Shown piece after piece: positions 24,390-34,154 of a DNA stretch of 64,000 bases (within the stretch, counting starts at the first letter, position 1; every line of letters begins with the position of its first letter). The translations under genes were made by a program, and so were the position numbers. A model generated the notes under the pieces. That model was given only the letters and a program-made list of their open reading frames with translations, was not told where the DNA came from and did not search any database. The stretch covers positions 1,116,001 through 1,180,000 of the forward strand of contig JARGXX010000079.1 in NCBI GenBank assembly GCA_030374765.1, read 5' to 3'. The DNA comes from Agarophyton chilense. Taxonomy: Eukaryota; Rhodophyta; Florideophyceae; Gracilariales; Gracilariaceae.

Positions 24390-24821
24390 TTACTGGCCCT
24401 TTTGCTTACTAGGCTCCAGCGTTCCACCGGGAGGGTATTTGAGGTTGAAGAAGTCCACCACCGCATTCTCAACCTCGTCCACCTCCCCACTGCTCAAGTT
24501 CCTCACACCCGGCTGCCCCACCACACACACATTCCCACCCTTCTTCTCTACATCCTTACCAACCCTCCTCTTCTTCAGCCGACTCTCTCCAACTCCTCCT
24601 CCTTTCCATTCCTCTCTCCCCTTCTTCATCCCAGCCGGCTCCCCGCGTCTCCCTGGTGTCACCGGCGACCCTTTCGCTCTCCCCTTCTCCTCTCCCACCT
24701 CCTTCAACACCTTCCGCGCACCCCAAATCTCCCCCACCCCTTCCATGTGCACTTCCAACACCTTCACACGCCTCTTCAGTTCCTCATTCGCCCTCCACAG
24801 CTTCCCCATCTCAAGCTCCAT
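24390..24821 (-). CDS. Small basic coiled-coil protein in element D
   Basis: A 143-residue frame from the ATG at 24821. The first 35 residues form a heptad-like helix (MELEMGKLWRANEELKRR, then VKVLEVHMEGV). They are followed by a Gly/Lys/Arg-rich segment with a nuclear-localisation-like RLKKRR, and an acidic C-terminal stretch (SSGEVDEVENAVVDFFN). A second minus-strand frame (24811-25071) may be the original N-terminus, joined by a frame change. No family recognised. A small DNA-binding or regulatory partner of the transposase is one possibility, but nothing in the sequence proves it. Confidence 0.45.
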   Translation of the reverse strand: MELEMGKLWRANEELKRRVKVLEVHMEGVGEIWGARKVLKEVGEEKGRAKGSPVTPGRRGEPAGMKKGREEWKGGGVGESRLKKRRVGKDVEKKGGNVCVVGQPGVRNLSSGEVDEVENAVVDFFNLKYPPGGTLEPSKQKGQ

Positions 24822-24829
24822 GGGGATCC

Positions 24830-25431
24830 GCTCGACATCGCCAACGCCCGCGAAAGCTATCGACAAGAGCCACCGCAAGCGCAAGCGCACTCACCTTAGT
24901 GCGGCCAGTAGTACCCGCAGCCTCCCACACAGCACCCCCCCTCGAAAATCCTCTCGCCCACATCCGGCCTTTTGTCTCCTTTTTTGACCCGCTTTTCGCG
25001 CGCGCTCGCCCAATTTCAGTACCCTCGTACACTCCTGCATCTACGCTCCGGATGCCCTTCACCCCACTCATTGCTCACTCACACACTCCCATCCATATTC
25101 CTACACTTTCTATCATGTTCAGCGCTCCCTCACTACTCCCAATTTCATAGCCTTCTCATTTATAATAAATCACACTCATTCGTAACACAAACCGCCGATT
25201 ACTCATAAGCCCTCTTTCCCGTTATGACTTCCATAACAACACACACTCCTACACTTTTAACACAATAAACACCATTCAATATCATAAATCTAACCTCCTT
25301 CCCAGAAATCCCTAACACCCATTCCTCCACAACCATACTACTTCTCTATTTAATCACATCTCCACACTCGCCACCCCCACCACTTCTTCAATTCCAAGCA
25401 CACCGCACTCCAAACACCTTTCGCAATCAAC
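24830..25431. other. Intergenic stretch between the divergent coiled-coil and KPR-like genes
   Basis: Pyrimidine-rich sequence, with short polyproline/serine-rich shadow frames on the plus strand. From about 25150 it is AT-rich and leads up to the ATG at 25432. Probably the divergent promoter; no specific site recognised. Confidence 0.4.
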
Positions 25432-26256
25432 ATGACCGACTCTCTCACTGCCATCCCTTGCACCTCCGACCCAGCCGTTATTGTCGGCAGAGGCCGAATC
25501 GGCACTTTGCTTCGCAACAACGGCACCCCACAAGATGCTTTTCTCCCAACTCAAGAATTCATCTCCGCGCAATACATCCCCGACGGCCCCATTTTCTTCT
25601 GCGGCAGCAATCATTCACTCGAAGACGTCATTCAATTCTGCCCTTGCTCCCGCAGAGAGGATCTGGTCTTCCTTCAGAACGGAAACATTCTCCCACTTCT
25701 TTCAACCTATGGGCTCCAAAACTGCACCAAAGCCGTTCTCTTCCTCGCCGTCCCCTCCCTTAACGCACCCCCCGAGGACGGTGTCACCCTCCTCAGTCCC
25801 CATGGTCTCACAACTGCCACCGGCAAATGGGCTCCCGTACTCGCCAATCGCCTCAGTACCGCAGGCCTCACTTGTCATGTCGTCGACCAGCCCTCCTTCT
25901 CTAAAGCTTACTACGAAAAACTCGTATGGATATCAGCTTTTAATCTCGTCGGCTCCTCTTATGGCTTTATCACAATGCACGAAGTTACAGTACAACACCG
26001 CACAGTCGTTTCAACCATAATGAAAGAGCTCCTCGCCACCGTCACATCCGAAACAGGAATCGCCTACAATACAACAGAAACACTCCAAAAACTTCTGGCC
26101 CACGAAAAAACACTTACACAGTTCCCCACCTCGTTCTCAGACTTTGAGTTCCGTAACGTCTACTTCTACAACGTTGCTACCGCCCAAAAATCCATTGGAA
26201 ACCGTGACCCCGCCCCTTTCCATACGAACTTCTTGAACGTCCTCCTCAATGGGTAG
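25432..26256 (+). CDS. Ketopantoate reductase-like (ApbA/PanE family) protein, element D cargo
   Basis: An intact 274-residue frame. The start has a Rossmann-type dinucleotide motif (VIVGRGRIGTLL, residues about 16-27), followed by a hydrophobic strand before a central loop (KAVLFLAVPSLNAPP, about 100-114) and VTLLSPHGLTT, where the family has its GG/NG loop. The C-terminal helical half has KLVWISAFNLVGSSYG (about 163-178), which matches the family block that ends the inter-domain helix (K..W NaaFN). 2-dehydropantoate 2-reductases use NADPH to reduce ketopantoate in the pantothenate pathway; other members reduce other 2-oxo acids, so the substrate is uncertain. The length is slightly below the usual 290-310 residues. 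It is the only long cargo gene of element D without an obvious break. Confidence 0.65.
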   Translation: MTDSLTAIPCTSDPAVIVGRGRIGTLLRNNGTPQDAFLPTQEFISAQYIPDGPIFFCGSNHSLEDVIQFCPCSRREDLVFLQNGNILPLLSTYGLQNCTKAVLFLAVPSLNAPPEDGVTLLSPHGLTTATGKWAPVLANRLSTAGLTCHVVDQPSFSKAYYEKLVWISAFNLVGSSYGFITMHEVTVQHRTVVSTIMKELLATVTSETGIAYNTTETLQKLLAHEKTLTQFPTSFSDFEFRNVYFYNVATAQKSIGNRDPAPFHTNFLNVLLNG

Positions 26257-26671
26257 TACTTCATTCATATACCCCTTCCAATAAAAACAAGTCCTCCTTT
26301 CTAAAGCATATGTCCATCTCCTTCGCTGCCTCGATAAAGACTGCTATCCGCACGACACCACGTCAGAATATATGAAACGATATTAAGAATTGCTTCGTAC
26401 ATCACAAATCATCACTACAACCACTCTTCATAAATCTTCCAACTTTGCAACTAAGTCTGTACCCAATAACCGCTCCTACAGCCTATCAAAGGTTTTCATT
26501 CATAACAATTATTCATACTCCGCAACAGAGATACGGCAACAACCTAACAACTACTTTGATCACTATATATATATATCCACCGATGACCACCCTACTTCAT
26601 TGCGCTCAACATACTGTATCCAGTCCCTCACAAATACCTTTCTACACAACACTCTCCTCTCCTTCTCAAGC
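26257..26671. other. Intergenic stretch in element D
   Basis: AT-rich, with a short TATA run near 26565-26575 (ATATATATATATC) about 100 bases before the next ATG. No gene. Confidence 0.4.
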
Positions 26672-27857
26672 ATGCAGCGCTACGAAACACGTCTTTCCCT
26701 ACCCCCTGGTTCTTCTGTCCAATGCTCAGCAGCTGTGGATATTCTTCAACAACGAACGGTTATCACCATCGACGAAGTCCTTCAAATCAAACTTCCAACC
26801 ACCCCGAATGTGGTCGAAGTCAGAGGGTTCCAGAATCATATCACCAACGAGCTCATGGACGAGATTCGTGACATTTGTACGACCACCAGGAGGCTCCCCA
26901 CTCGCAACTCCCTACAGCAGCAAGATACTCCGAAACAACTGTTCAAAGAGCGGTATCATATCGTTACTTATGTGCAGCGTACAAGGAAGACTAGCAAACC
27001 GGAACGCCTTTACTAAGATGTTCAGTTAGCAAACACTCTTCACATCGACCTTAACGTTCACAATCACACTAACTACACTCTTCGGAGTTATAGACCCAGC
27101 TCTGCAATATACGCTTCCATTCAGATTCAACTCTCTCCTTCGGTTCATTCTCATAACGCTATTGAGGTGTTCTGTCCAAAGCCTGCTACACATTCTCATA
27201 ATCGAAGGAGGCGTACAATGTATAAACGCGTTATATGGGTCTCAACAAACTACGCCGTTCAATCCAAACCAGCGATATACCTGGAAGAAACGAGCCTTTC
27301 TAGAATTCGGGGCTCTACTCCTTACTCTACTCATCCCCCTCAATGCCATACTTTTCCTCGTTCACCGCTTCATTCCAGTCAGCGGTACCCTTTCATCAGA
27401 CGTGAAGACAAATTGTATCGCCTTCTCCACAAAAGGGGCCGCAGTTGGCGCTTTGGCATATCTTCTCCAGCTTGTTTCTATATCCTTCTTTCCAGAGTCC
27501 TATCTTAACACAAAGTTCACAATGACCCCGGAACCACGGAGAACCTCCTTTATGAACCTCGTGCTTGGCGCCCTCTCCCACTCTTTTCAACAGGCTTTAT
27601 TCGTATCCAGTCCGGATGTAACCTTCCGACTACTCGGTATGAGGCTGTCGGCATGCACTTTCGCTGCACTCTCTTCAACCGCCTTCTCCACCTCTCGCAT
27701 TGAGAGACCTGGTGTTCCTATACTGCTTGGTAACACAGTGGATGTCGTAATCTTGATATCTTCGACAGTTGTCATTCACTATGAGAAAGTGAAAGCAAGT
27801 GCTGCTCTCACGCGTTTCAATCCTGTTTTTCAGGAGTTTCTACTGAAAGACGACTGA
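26672..27857 (+). pseudogene. Multi-pass membrane protein of unknown function, broken (element D cargo)
   Basis: The first 114 codons (26672-27016) encode a soluble segment (MQRYETRLSLPPGSS...). The plus-1 frame then continues from about 26970 to 27857, interrupted by a TAG at 27027-27029. This second part has hydrophobic segments typical of membrane helices: LLRFILITLLR / LLHILII (about 27140-27210), ALLLTLLIPLNAILFLVHRF (about 27312-27371), AAVGALAYLLQLVSISFF (about 27440-27495) and TVDVVILISSTVVIHY (about 27736-27783). The two frames look like one gene with one frame change and one stop. No family recognised. Confidence 0.45.
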
Positions 27858-27938
27858 TCACTATTACAAGAAAAGGGGACTACTCCACATATTACCTCAA
27901 ATTGTACTCTTTATTGTTCAATAGGTAACAGATAATAT

Positions 27939-30900
27939 CTAGTCGTCGTCGTCATCCATTATCATACCGCCGTCTTCATAGTCTCCATCTGTGTTAGCCG
28001 AGTTGAGACCCATCCCAGGTTCATCATCCTCTTCTTCATACTCCTCTTCCCCACTTTCAACAACTTCCATTTTATAATCTTCATCCAACTCCTCATCCTC
28101 ATCTACCTGGACGTCTTCATCTTCACCCTTGTTGGAATCATCCTCTTCGAACTTAGGCCGAAATGCTGGTTGCCTATGCACTGCGTCCGGTAGCTTGTAC
28201 CCATCCGGTACCAAGTACATGTGATACCTCATGCAAACTTCCTTAACCAATGCATCCTCGTATCCAGCTCCAGCATGAAACACATCTCCTCTTCCAATAA
28301 AAATGGAGTACGGCGGAATCCTGAACTTCCTCACTACCATCGTCCGAGACAGCCGCTTCAAGCTCCTGTCGTCGGGCACGTACATGTTATGTGACCTCTC
28401 ACAAACCCAAAGCATAAACGAACTCGCTCCCGACGCCATCATGAAGAACCCTGGAACCTCTCCGACGTTCTTCTCGGCATCGGTCAGTCGTCGAAAGTCC
28501 GTATGTAACACCTGCCTTGGACAGCCCTCCGCCGTACACAGCACTCGCCTCCCTGTTTCAGGGGCATACATCTTCTTCTTCCCCGACCGGTTGTTGCACA
28601 ACCGAAGAGCGGCCGCAATCTGCCCAAACCTCGCATCCAACAATGCCCTTTTCCTCACCATTAAAACGTTGTTCTCGTCCCCCTCCACAGAATCCACAAT
28701 CCCCACCTTCGTCGTAATGTACCGCCCAACTCCCTTCATTCTATCTCCAGCGTCTCTCTCCTCACCAGCGTTGATAATAGGGTCCCATTTCTTTCTATTC
28801 CCTTCAATCGTCAAGTCCGGCTGGTTCAAGAAATCCTTCTGGAAGAACTCTAGCAAAGTCCCAGTCACATCCCCATCGAAGTATACCCCCCTCTTCTTAG
28901 CCTCATCCGCCATCCCCTCGTCCGTGGCAAACTCTTCCAGCACACAAAATCCTTTCTCCATCAGCTCACTTCTCTTGGTCGCGAAGTACTCGCGGGCCAA
29001 GTCATCCCTCTCCATTGCTGCCATCCATATCGCCTGCTCTTCATTCACAGGGTGATCCTTCGTCGGTAGAATCACCCCAAGAACCGGTTCTTTCGTGGAA
29101 CCCAGTTCCTTGTGGCTGTTATGAACAGCACGCCAATAAACCGCATGGTGCACACTTTTTAAGTCTTCTACCCTCAAGCACTCCGCCCTGTGCTTGTTCC
29201 GTAGGTAAATCATCTGCATCCAGAGGTGCTGATGCTTCACTCCATTTTCACCCGCCGGCCACTCGCTCGGAAGTGCATTCACCAAGTACACCCACGACAT
29301 ACCCGACCCCCCCGCATACGGTCCCGCCCTCTTCAGCCCCTTCGGAACACTCTCCGGATTATTGTCTTCGAAGCCACGCATTTGCACACCTTCCTCCTCT
29401 TCGTCCCCTACAAATGCACCCTGCCCCCCGTCATCATCCAGTTCATCCTCACTCGATGAGAAAACATTGAGTAAATGTTCCTTCAAGAAGCGCTTCAGCT
29501 CTTTCCTGCTCATCTTCTTGAACACATCCACCACGTCAGCCGGTATTTGAGCCGCAGATGTGCCCACCGTCTTTCTCCTCTTCCTCTTCCGCTTTAAAGG
29601 CTGTTCATACTCGCGTTCATCATCACTAATGACCACAGCCTTTCTCTTCCCCTTTCTCTGTCTAGGTTCCATCACCCTCTCACCCGCAGCATCCAGCCCG
29701 CGCTCAGTACCTTTTCTAGTTCGTGTGATGCGTCTGGGAACCACGGTTTCCTGGTGGGGTACAGACTCCCCAGCACTAGACGAAGGAACATTCACAGAAG
29801 GTGGCACCTCCACCACATCCTTCTCCGCACTTGGGGACGCCAGACTCACTTTCAGACCGCCTTCAATCCGCCTTTGTGCGATTTTCATCCTCTTCGACAC
29901 CAACCCCGGCCACAACCGCTTCGGACCACTGAGCTCCATCTTCGCCGTTTGCATGCAAAGGTACTCCCTTAAAGACACCTCGTTCTTCCCCATCACAATT
30001 GTGCTGTCTAGAACCTTCCCCGCCGTCAGACCCTTCTCCTTTCCCGCCCTTTCGCATAGTTGGAACACTCCTGTGGCGCATTGGAAGAACTGCTTTCGCG
30101 TCTCCTGGAAACGTCCCATATTCCCCGTAGAACCCATCCTCACCCTCACATGTAGCTGCAAACAACGGATTTCGAAACGGAATATTTCGTCTTCGAGTCC
30201 TAACAACAAGTCACTCGACACATGCGCAAGCGTTAGCACTGGACCCTCCTTGCATAAGTTCTCAAAGAACTCCAGGAGACCTTCGCTCCTGACGAATTTC
30301 AACCCAAGAGTCGCATAGCGATTCAAGTGGCGCAAGCTGTAGATTCCTATAGCTTCGCTCGTCTTCAGCGCCCCAGCTATCCGTGTCGGAGTAAGGTCAG
30401 CCAACTTGGTTCTCTTATCGTCAATCAAGTTGCAAATGAAGGACACTGTCGAATGAACCTTGTCGGCGAAACTCATCTTCAACACATTTGAACTCATTTC
30501 ATTGAGTACATTACCAAGACCGAGCACTTCGTTCAGCGATAAAGGCTTCCAGTCCTTGCGTCTCCAAAGAACGACATCAAGAGACCGCACAATTTCCAAC
30601 CACTTTCTCCCTTCAGAGGGATCATTCTTCAGATCTCGCAGAACCAAGACGCGGTGATGACCGTCAATGAGTATGACAGGCACCACTACCCTCCCATTGT
30701 GAACAATTTCACTGAAATCTGATTCCATTCCCCCGACGATGGCAACAGCAATCGACCCTGCCGACACAAGCCAGCCAAACGTTTTGCACTTTGCCATCGT
30801 CGCCGCCTTGTGTTCCGCCTTCACATACTTCTGACAGTCTTCTCGGGGATTTGTATGTCATCTATGTCCACAATCAAGCGGCACTGGTCATAGTCTGAAG

Positions 30901-31228
30901 CAGAGAACTTCTTTTCCACGAGAGTCCTATCCACTTCCTGCGAAGGAACGGCATCGCCGTCATCGAACAACCCCAACTCGGGACCGGTGTGCGAATCCCC
31001 GCGTACATTCACCGCTGACCCCACCTCCACAACATCTTCATCAGAATCATCCACTATCGTCACCCTCTTTTTCGGCTTGACAGGTTACTTTATGGCCGGC
31101 GGCACTGTTGTTGGCTGTGCCCTCTTCCCCCTCAAAGGCGTAGCAGACTCCTTCGAGGGGGTCGCGCTTTTGGGAGTCTCCGGCCGAGGAGGCCCTGGAG
31201 TCAGCACAGAGGAGACGCGTGTCATCAT
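27939..31228 (-). pseudogene. ParB-like domain fused to 2OG-Fe(II) oxygenase-like domain (element D cargo)
   Basis: The main frame (27939-30824) encodes about 961 residues. The N-terminus has a ParB/Srx-like block: IDDIQIP in the upstream frame, then VVPVILIDGHHRVLVL, followed by a helical region. The middle is a charged, nuclear-type linker (RQRKGKRKAVVISDDE, KRKRKRRK). The C-terminal part fits a 2-oxoglutarate/Fe(II) oxygenase: HTD at residues 774-776, distal His850 in GDVFHAGAGY and Arg866 in CMRYHMYL, giving the HxD...H...R set. The very C-terminus is acidic. The start is unclear: the frame changes by -1 near 30830-30850, and a TAA lies near 31074 before the likely ATG at 31228. The oxygenase target could be a nucleic-acid base or a protein; the sequence does not decide. 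Confidence 0.65.
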
Positions 31229-31237
31229 CGAGGTATC

Positions 31238-31627
31238 TCATGCGTATATACCTTCCGACAACATATTCTTCAGCAACTCCGGCGGCTCCTCTGCTCCCTT
31301 GAAGGAGTACGGATACTTGGGGTTGATCCCTTCCTTAATTTCAGTCCTCCAGATGGCCACCAAGTCCTCTCCCGGCTTCGCAGACTCTCGCAACGAATGG
31401 CCATGCATCGCTCTGCAAAGCGCCTTCCCGGCCGCTCCACTGCCCCCAACACCTCTCAACTCCGCAGTGCCAACCATAGTACCCTTCTTCTTCCCTGTCC
31501 CATCCGCCAGGAACAACACCACCCTATCCCCACCAGCCAGATTGTTTCCCGATGTAGCTTTTCGCGGAGTGGCGCGTGCAGTACCCCGCGGAGTACCCCT
31601 CGCTTTCGCTTTGCCTCGAGTCATCAT
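31238..31627 (-). CDS. Small basic protein upstream of the ParB/2OG gene
   Basis: A 129-residue frame from ATG 31627. It begins with a Thr/Arg/Pro/Gly-rich AT-hook-like run (RGTPRGTARATPRKA), and the rest is a compact segment (DRVVLFLADGTGKKKG, IWRTEIKEGINPKYPYSF). It ends with TGA only three codons before the ATG of the next gene and in the same frame, and both start MMTR. It is therefore either a separate small gene or the original N-terminus of the ParB/2OG protein cut off by a stop. Confidence 0.45.
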   Translation of the reverse strand: MMTRGKAKARGTPRGTARATPRKATSGNNLAGGDRVVLFLADGTGKKKGTMVGTAELRGVGGSGAAGKALCRAMHGHSLRESAKPGEDLVAIWRTEIKEGINPKYPYSFKGAEEPPELLKNMLSEGIYA

Positions 31628-31773
31628 TTGAATCGGATCGTAGTCAGTCGAGGTTGCAAATGGTCGCAGAGCGCTTTGAGCCTTTTATGGTATACAGACT
31701 AAGACGTATTAGATCGAGCTCCTTTGGTGGCGACTATCCGGAACACTCCCGAGAGCAGTTCGTTGTAATCAGC

Positions 31774-31851
31774 CTGAACTACGTCCGCTTAGTTTCAAGC
31801 TGAGCTACGTCCGCTTAGTTTCAACCTGAGCTACGTCCTCTTAGTTTCAAA
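31774..31851 (+). repeat. Three tandem 26-bp repeats
   Basis: The unit CTGAGCTACGTCCGCTTAG (plus TTTCAAG) starts at 31774, 31800 and 31826 with one or two differences per copy. It lies about 150 bases upstream of the small basic protein, in the divergent promoter region. Confidence 0.85.
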
Positions 31852-31939
31852 CTCAAGAAACTCCTTGTCTCTTTCCATCACAAACACGCCTATTGGCTTG
31901 GTAGGTGATACAAGAATATAAAATTAAAAAATTAAAAAT

Positions 31940-32698
31940 ATCCTGACGGCCGACAGAGGTGCGCTCCGACTTCATCGGGGGTCCCGATGAAGTCCCCGCG
32001 CACCTCTGTCGGCCGACAGAATACATATAATTTTGTAATTTTTAGAATGCTCAGGTGTACACGGTGCACTCTGTCGGCCGACAGTCGACCAACATCTCAG
32101 AAACGCATCATGCGTGATGTTATGGCGTATTTGTCGGCCGACAGGGGTGCCCTGCGACTTCATCGGTCCACCGATGAAGTCGCAGCACACCCCTAGCGGC
32201 CCACAAATGGCCCTAATGGTGTCCGTACAACATGTTGGTGAATTGTCGGCCGGGGACTTCATCAGGACCCCCGATGAAGTCGGAGCGCACCTCTGTCGGC
32301 CGACAGAGTGCACCGTGTTCACCTGGGCGTTCCAAAAATTACAAAATTATATGTATTATGTCGGCCGACAGAGGTGCGCGGGGACTTCATCGGGACCCCC
32401 GATGAAGTCGGAGCGCACCTCTGTCGGCCGACAGAGTGCACCGTGTACACCTGAGCATTCCAAAAATTACAAAATTATATGTATTATGTCGGCCGACAGA
32501 GGTGCGCGGGGACTTCATCGGGACCCCCGATGAAGTTGGAGCGCACCTCTGTCGGCCGACAGAATGCACCGTGTACACCTGGGCGTTCTTAAAATTACAA
32601 AATTATATGTATTATGTCGGCCGACAGAGGTGCGTGGGGACTTCATCGGGACCCCCGATGAAGTCGGAGCGCATCTCTGACGGCCGGCAGAATGCAAC
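31940..32698. repeat. Array of large palindromic units between the divergent cargo genes
   Basis: Units of about 128-130 bp. Each contains a long hairpin with arms GTCGGCCGACAGAGGTGCGC and nested arms GACTTCATCGG / CCGATGAAGTC, separated by an AT-rich spacer with AAATTACAAAATTATATG. The perfect 14-base palindrome CTGTCGGCCGACAG occurs five times, and its core TGTCGGCCGACAG about nine times; a few more copies are degenerate. The three units in 32340-32690 are direct repeats; the first unit (31940-32085) is in the opposite orientation, and a diverged hairpin lies at 32130-32200. The array sits midway between leftward (31627) and rightward (32863) genes. Operator, origin-like, centromere-like or insulating roles are all possible. 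Confidence 0.9.
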
Positions 32699-32862
32699 CA
32701 GGATAGCTGCGAAGTCGTTCCGCAACAACCGTTCTTCCGTGCGCGCTCCTCAACCGTACTCACAATCTTTCCGTACCCACCTGCACCCACCCGCACCCGC
32801 TGCTCTCTTTCACTCAGGCTCTCGTGACGACCGCCCGTGAGGTTTTTTGAACATGTACATAA

Positions 32863-33894
32863 ATGGCTCCAGAACCCACGAGAACTTCTTCATCGCCTGC
32901 GGCAGACACCTTCGAAATGGGTAAACTGTTTGGTACGGGGGATGAAGTTATCAGGGCGTGTCTGGATTTGTGTGATCGTTACGCATTAACGAGGCGGGAG
33001 GAAGAAGAGCCGCGAAATGTGGGGCACACTGCATTCATCGATTTCGCAATTGCCAATCGCCACATCCTACCGGAGACCGCGAAGTTTTTTTATACTCTCC
33101 TAGGTCCCGACCACACCAATTACACAGAAGATGAGCTCCGAGTTGTAGGAATGAGGGGCTCGAACTGTCAGAATTATTTCTCGGCGAGGTTGCTGGATAT
33201 AAGGGATGGGGACCCAGATAGGCGCGTGAGGGACTTTTGGAACGCGTACGAGGCGGTGGAGTTCAAGGGCATCCCGAAGAATGTCACTTTGACAGAGTTC
33301 TTCAAAGGTCTGGATACAACCCGAAAGAAGGCGAGCAAAAGCCGGGCTCCATTCGCGACCGACTTCCCGACAATGTTCCAGAGGTTGCTGTTCCTCATTT
33401 GTATTCAGTCGGTCTCTATGGAGAAGAGAAGAGTCTCCCGTAAGCGAAGAAAGCGGGACAGAACCTACGATACGCCATTTTCGAAGGTGGCGATTTATGA
33501 CAAACCAGTAGCTCAGCGTGTGGGCTTTGGTGTGCAGCTCGTCAATAACGCGTGGGACAGCTTCGCCCAGTATTTGGGATTCCCTGGCGTGGAATTCATG
33601 GTTTTGCCCTTTATCCATCTACGATATTCTGATATGCAGTTCCAGGCAATCGGAAACAGAAGGGATGGGTTCTCTCACAAGGACATGGCCCAACGACTCC
33701 TTCCTGGTAGAAACCGTACTTTATTGGAGGAGGATGTCGTCCCATGGGCGTGGAACCTGCCGGAGTACGTTGACACTCCACTTCGTATGTTGGCCAAAGA
33801 GTTTCTCGCTGACCTGCACAAAGTGGTGGTGAATGAGCAGCTTTACTCTACATCAGCTCCGGAAAGATGGGACGTTCTAAAACCGTTTACATAA
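32863..33894 (+). CDS. Unknown 343-aa protein or N-terminal part of the methyltransferase-SET protein
   Basis: An intact frame from ATG 32863, mostly folded-looking, with a basic patch (KRRVSRKRRKRDR, about residues 187-200) and aromatic-rich blocks (NNAWDSFAQYLGFPGVEF, VVPWAWNLPEYV). No family recognised. After its TAA the same frame stays open to 34257 as an acidic linker (EEDEIEIVPPEKDSE), which in the -1 frame leads straight into the methyltransferase frame at 34155. I infer that the two were one protein of about 1,040 residues, now broken by one stop and two frame changes. Confidence 0.5.
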   Translation: MAPEPTRTSSSPAADTFEMGKLFGTGDEVIRACLDLCDRYALTRREEEEPRNVGHTAFIDFAIANRHILPETAKFFYTLLGPDHTNYTEDELRVVGMRGSNCQNYFSARLLDIRDGDPDRRVRDFWNAYEAVEFKGIPKNVTLTEFFKGLDTTRKKASKSRAPFATDFPTMFQRLLFLICIQSVSMEKRRVSRKRRKRDRTYDTPFSKVAIYDKPVAQRVGFGVQLVNNAWDSFAQYLGFPGVEFMVLPFIHLRYSDMQFQAIGNRRDGFSHKDMAQRLLPGRNRTLLEEDVVPWAWNLPEYVDTPLRMLAKEFLADLHKVVVNEQLYSTSAPERWDVLKPFT

Positions 33895-34154
33895 ACTTTG
33901 CCTAGAGTGTTTGCGGAGAGATTCGACTGCTTCTCGAACTCTCTTATCTCTACCATCTCGGAATACATATCGCCACTAAAGCTGCGAGGGAGTGTGGAGG
34001 TGGAAGTGGTGGCTGCGACAAAGGCGGAACCTACTATGGTTATGGAAGAAGACGAGATAGAAATTGTACCCCCTGAGAAAGATTCGGAGGCTCCAGCGGT
34101 GGAGGGTGGAGAGGGAGTGGAGGGTGGGACCGGACCGGGAATGAGGAAGAGAAC

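Noticed and set aside
28303-29055. A 250-residue plus-strand ORF inside the ParB/2OG gene
   Set aside because: The opposite strand carries the conserved oxygenase motifs; this frame is Ser/Pro-rich shadow.
31940-32698. CRISPR-like array
   Set aside because: Units are long hairpins with similar, not unique, spacers, in a eukaryotic transposon, with no cas genes.
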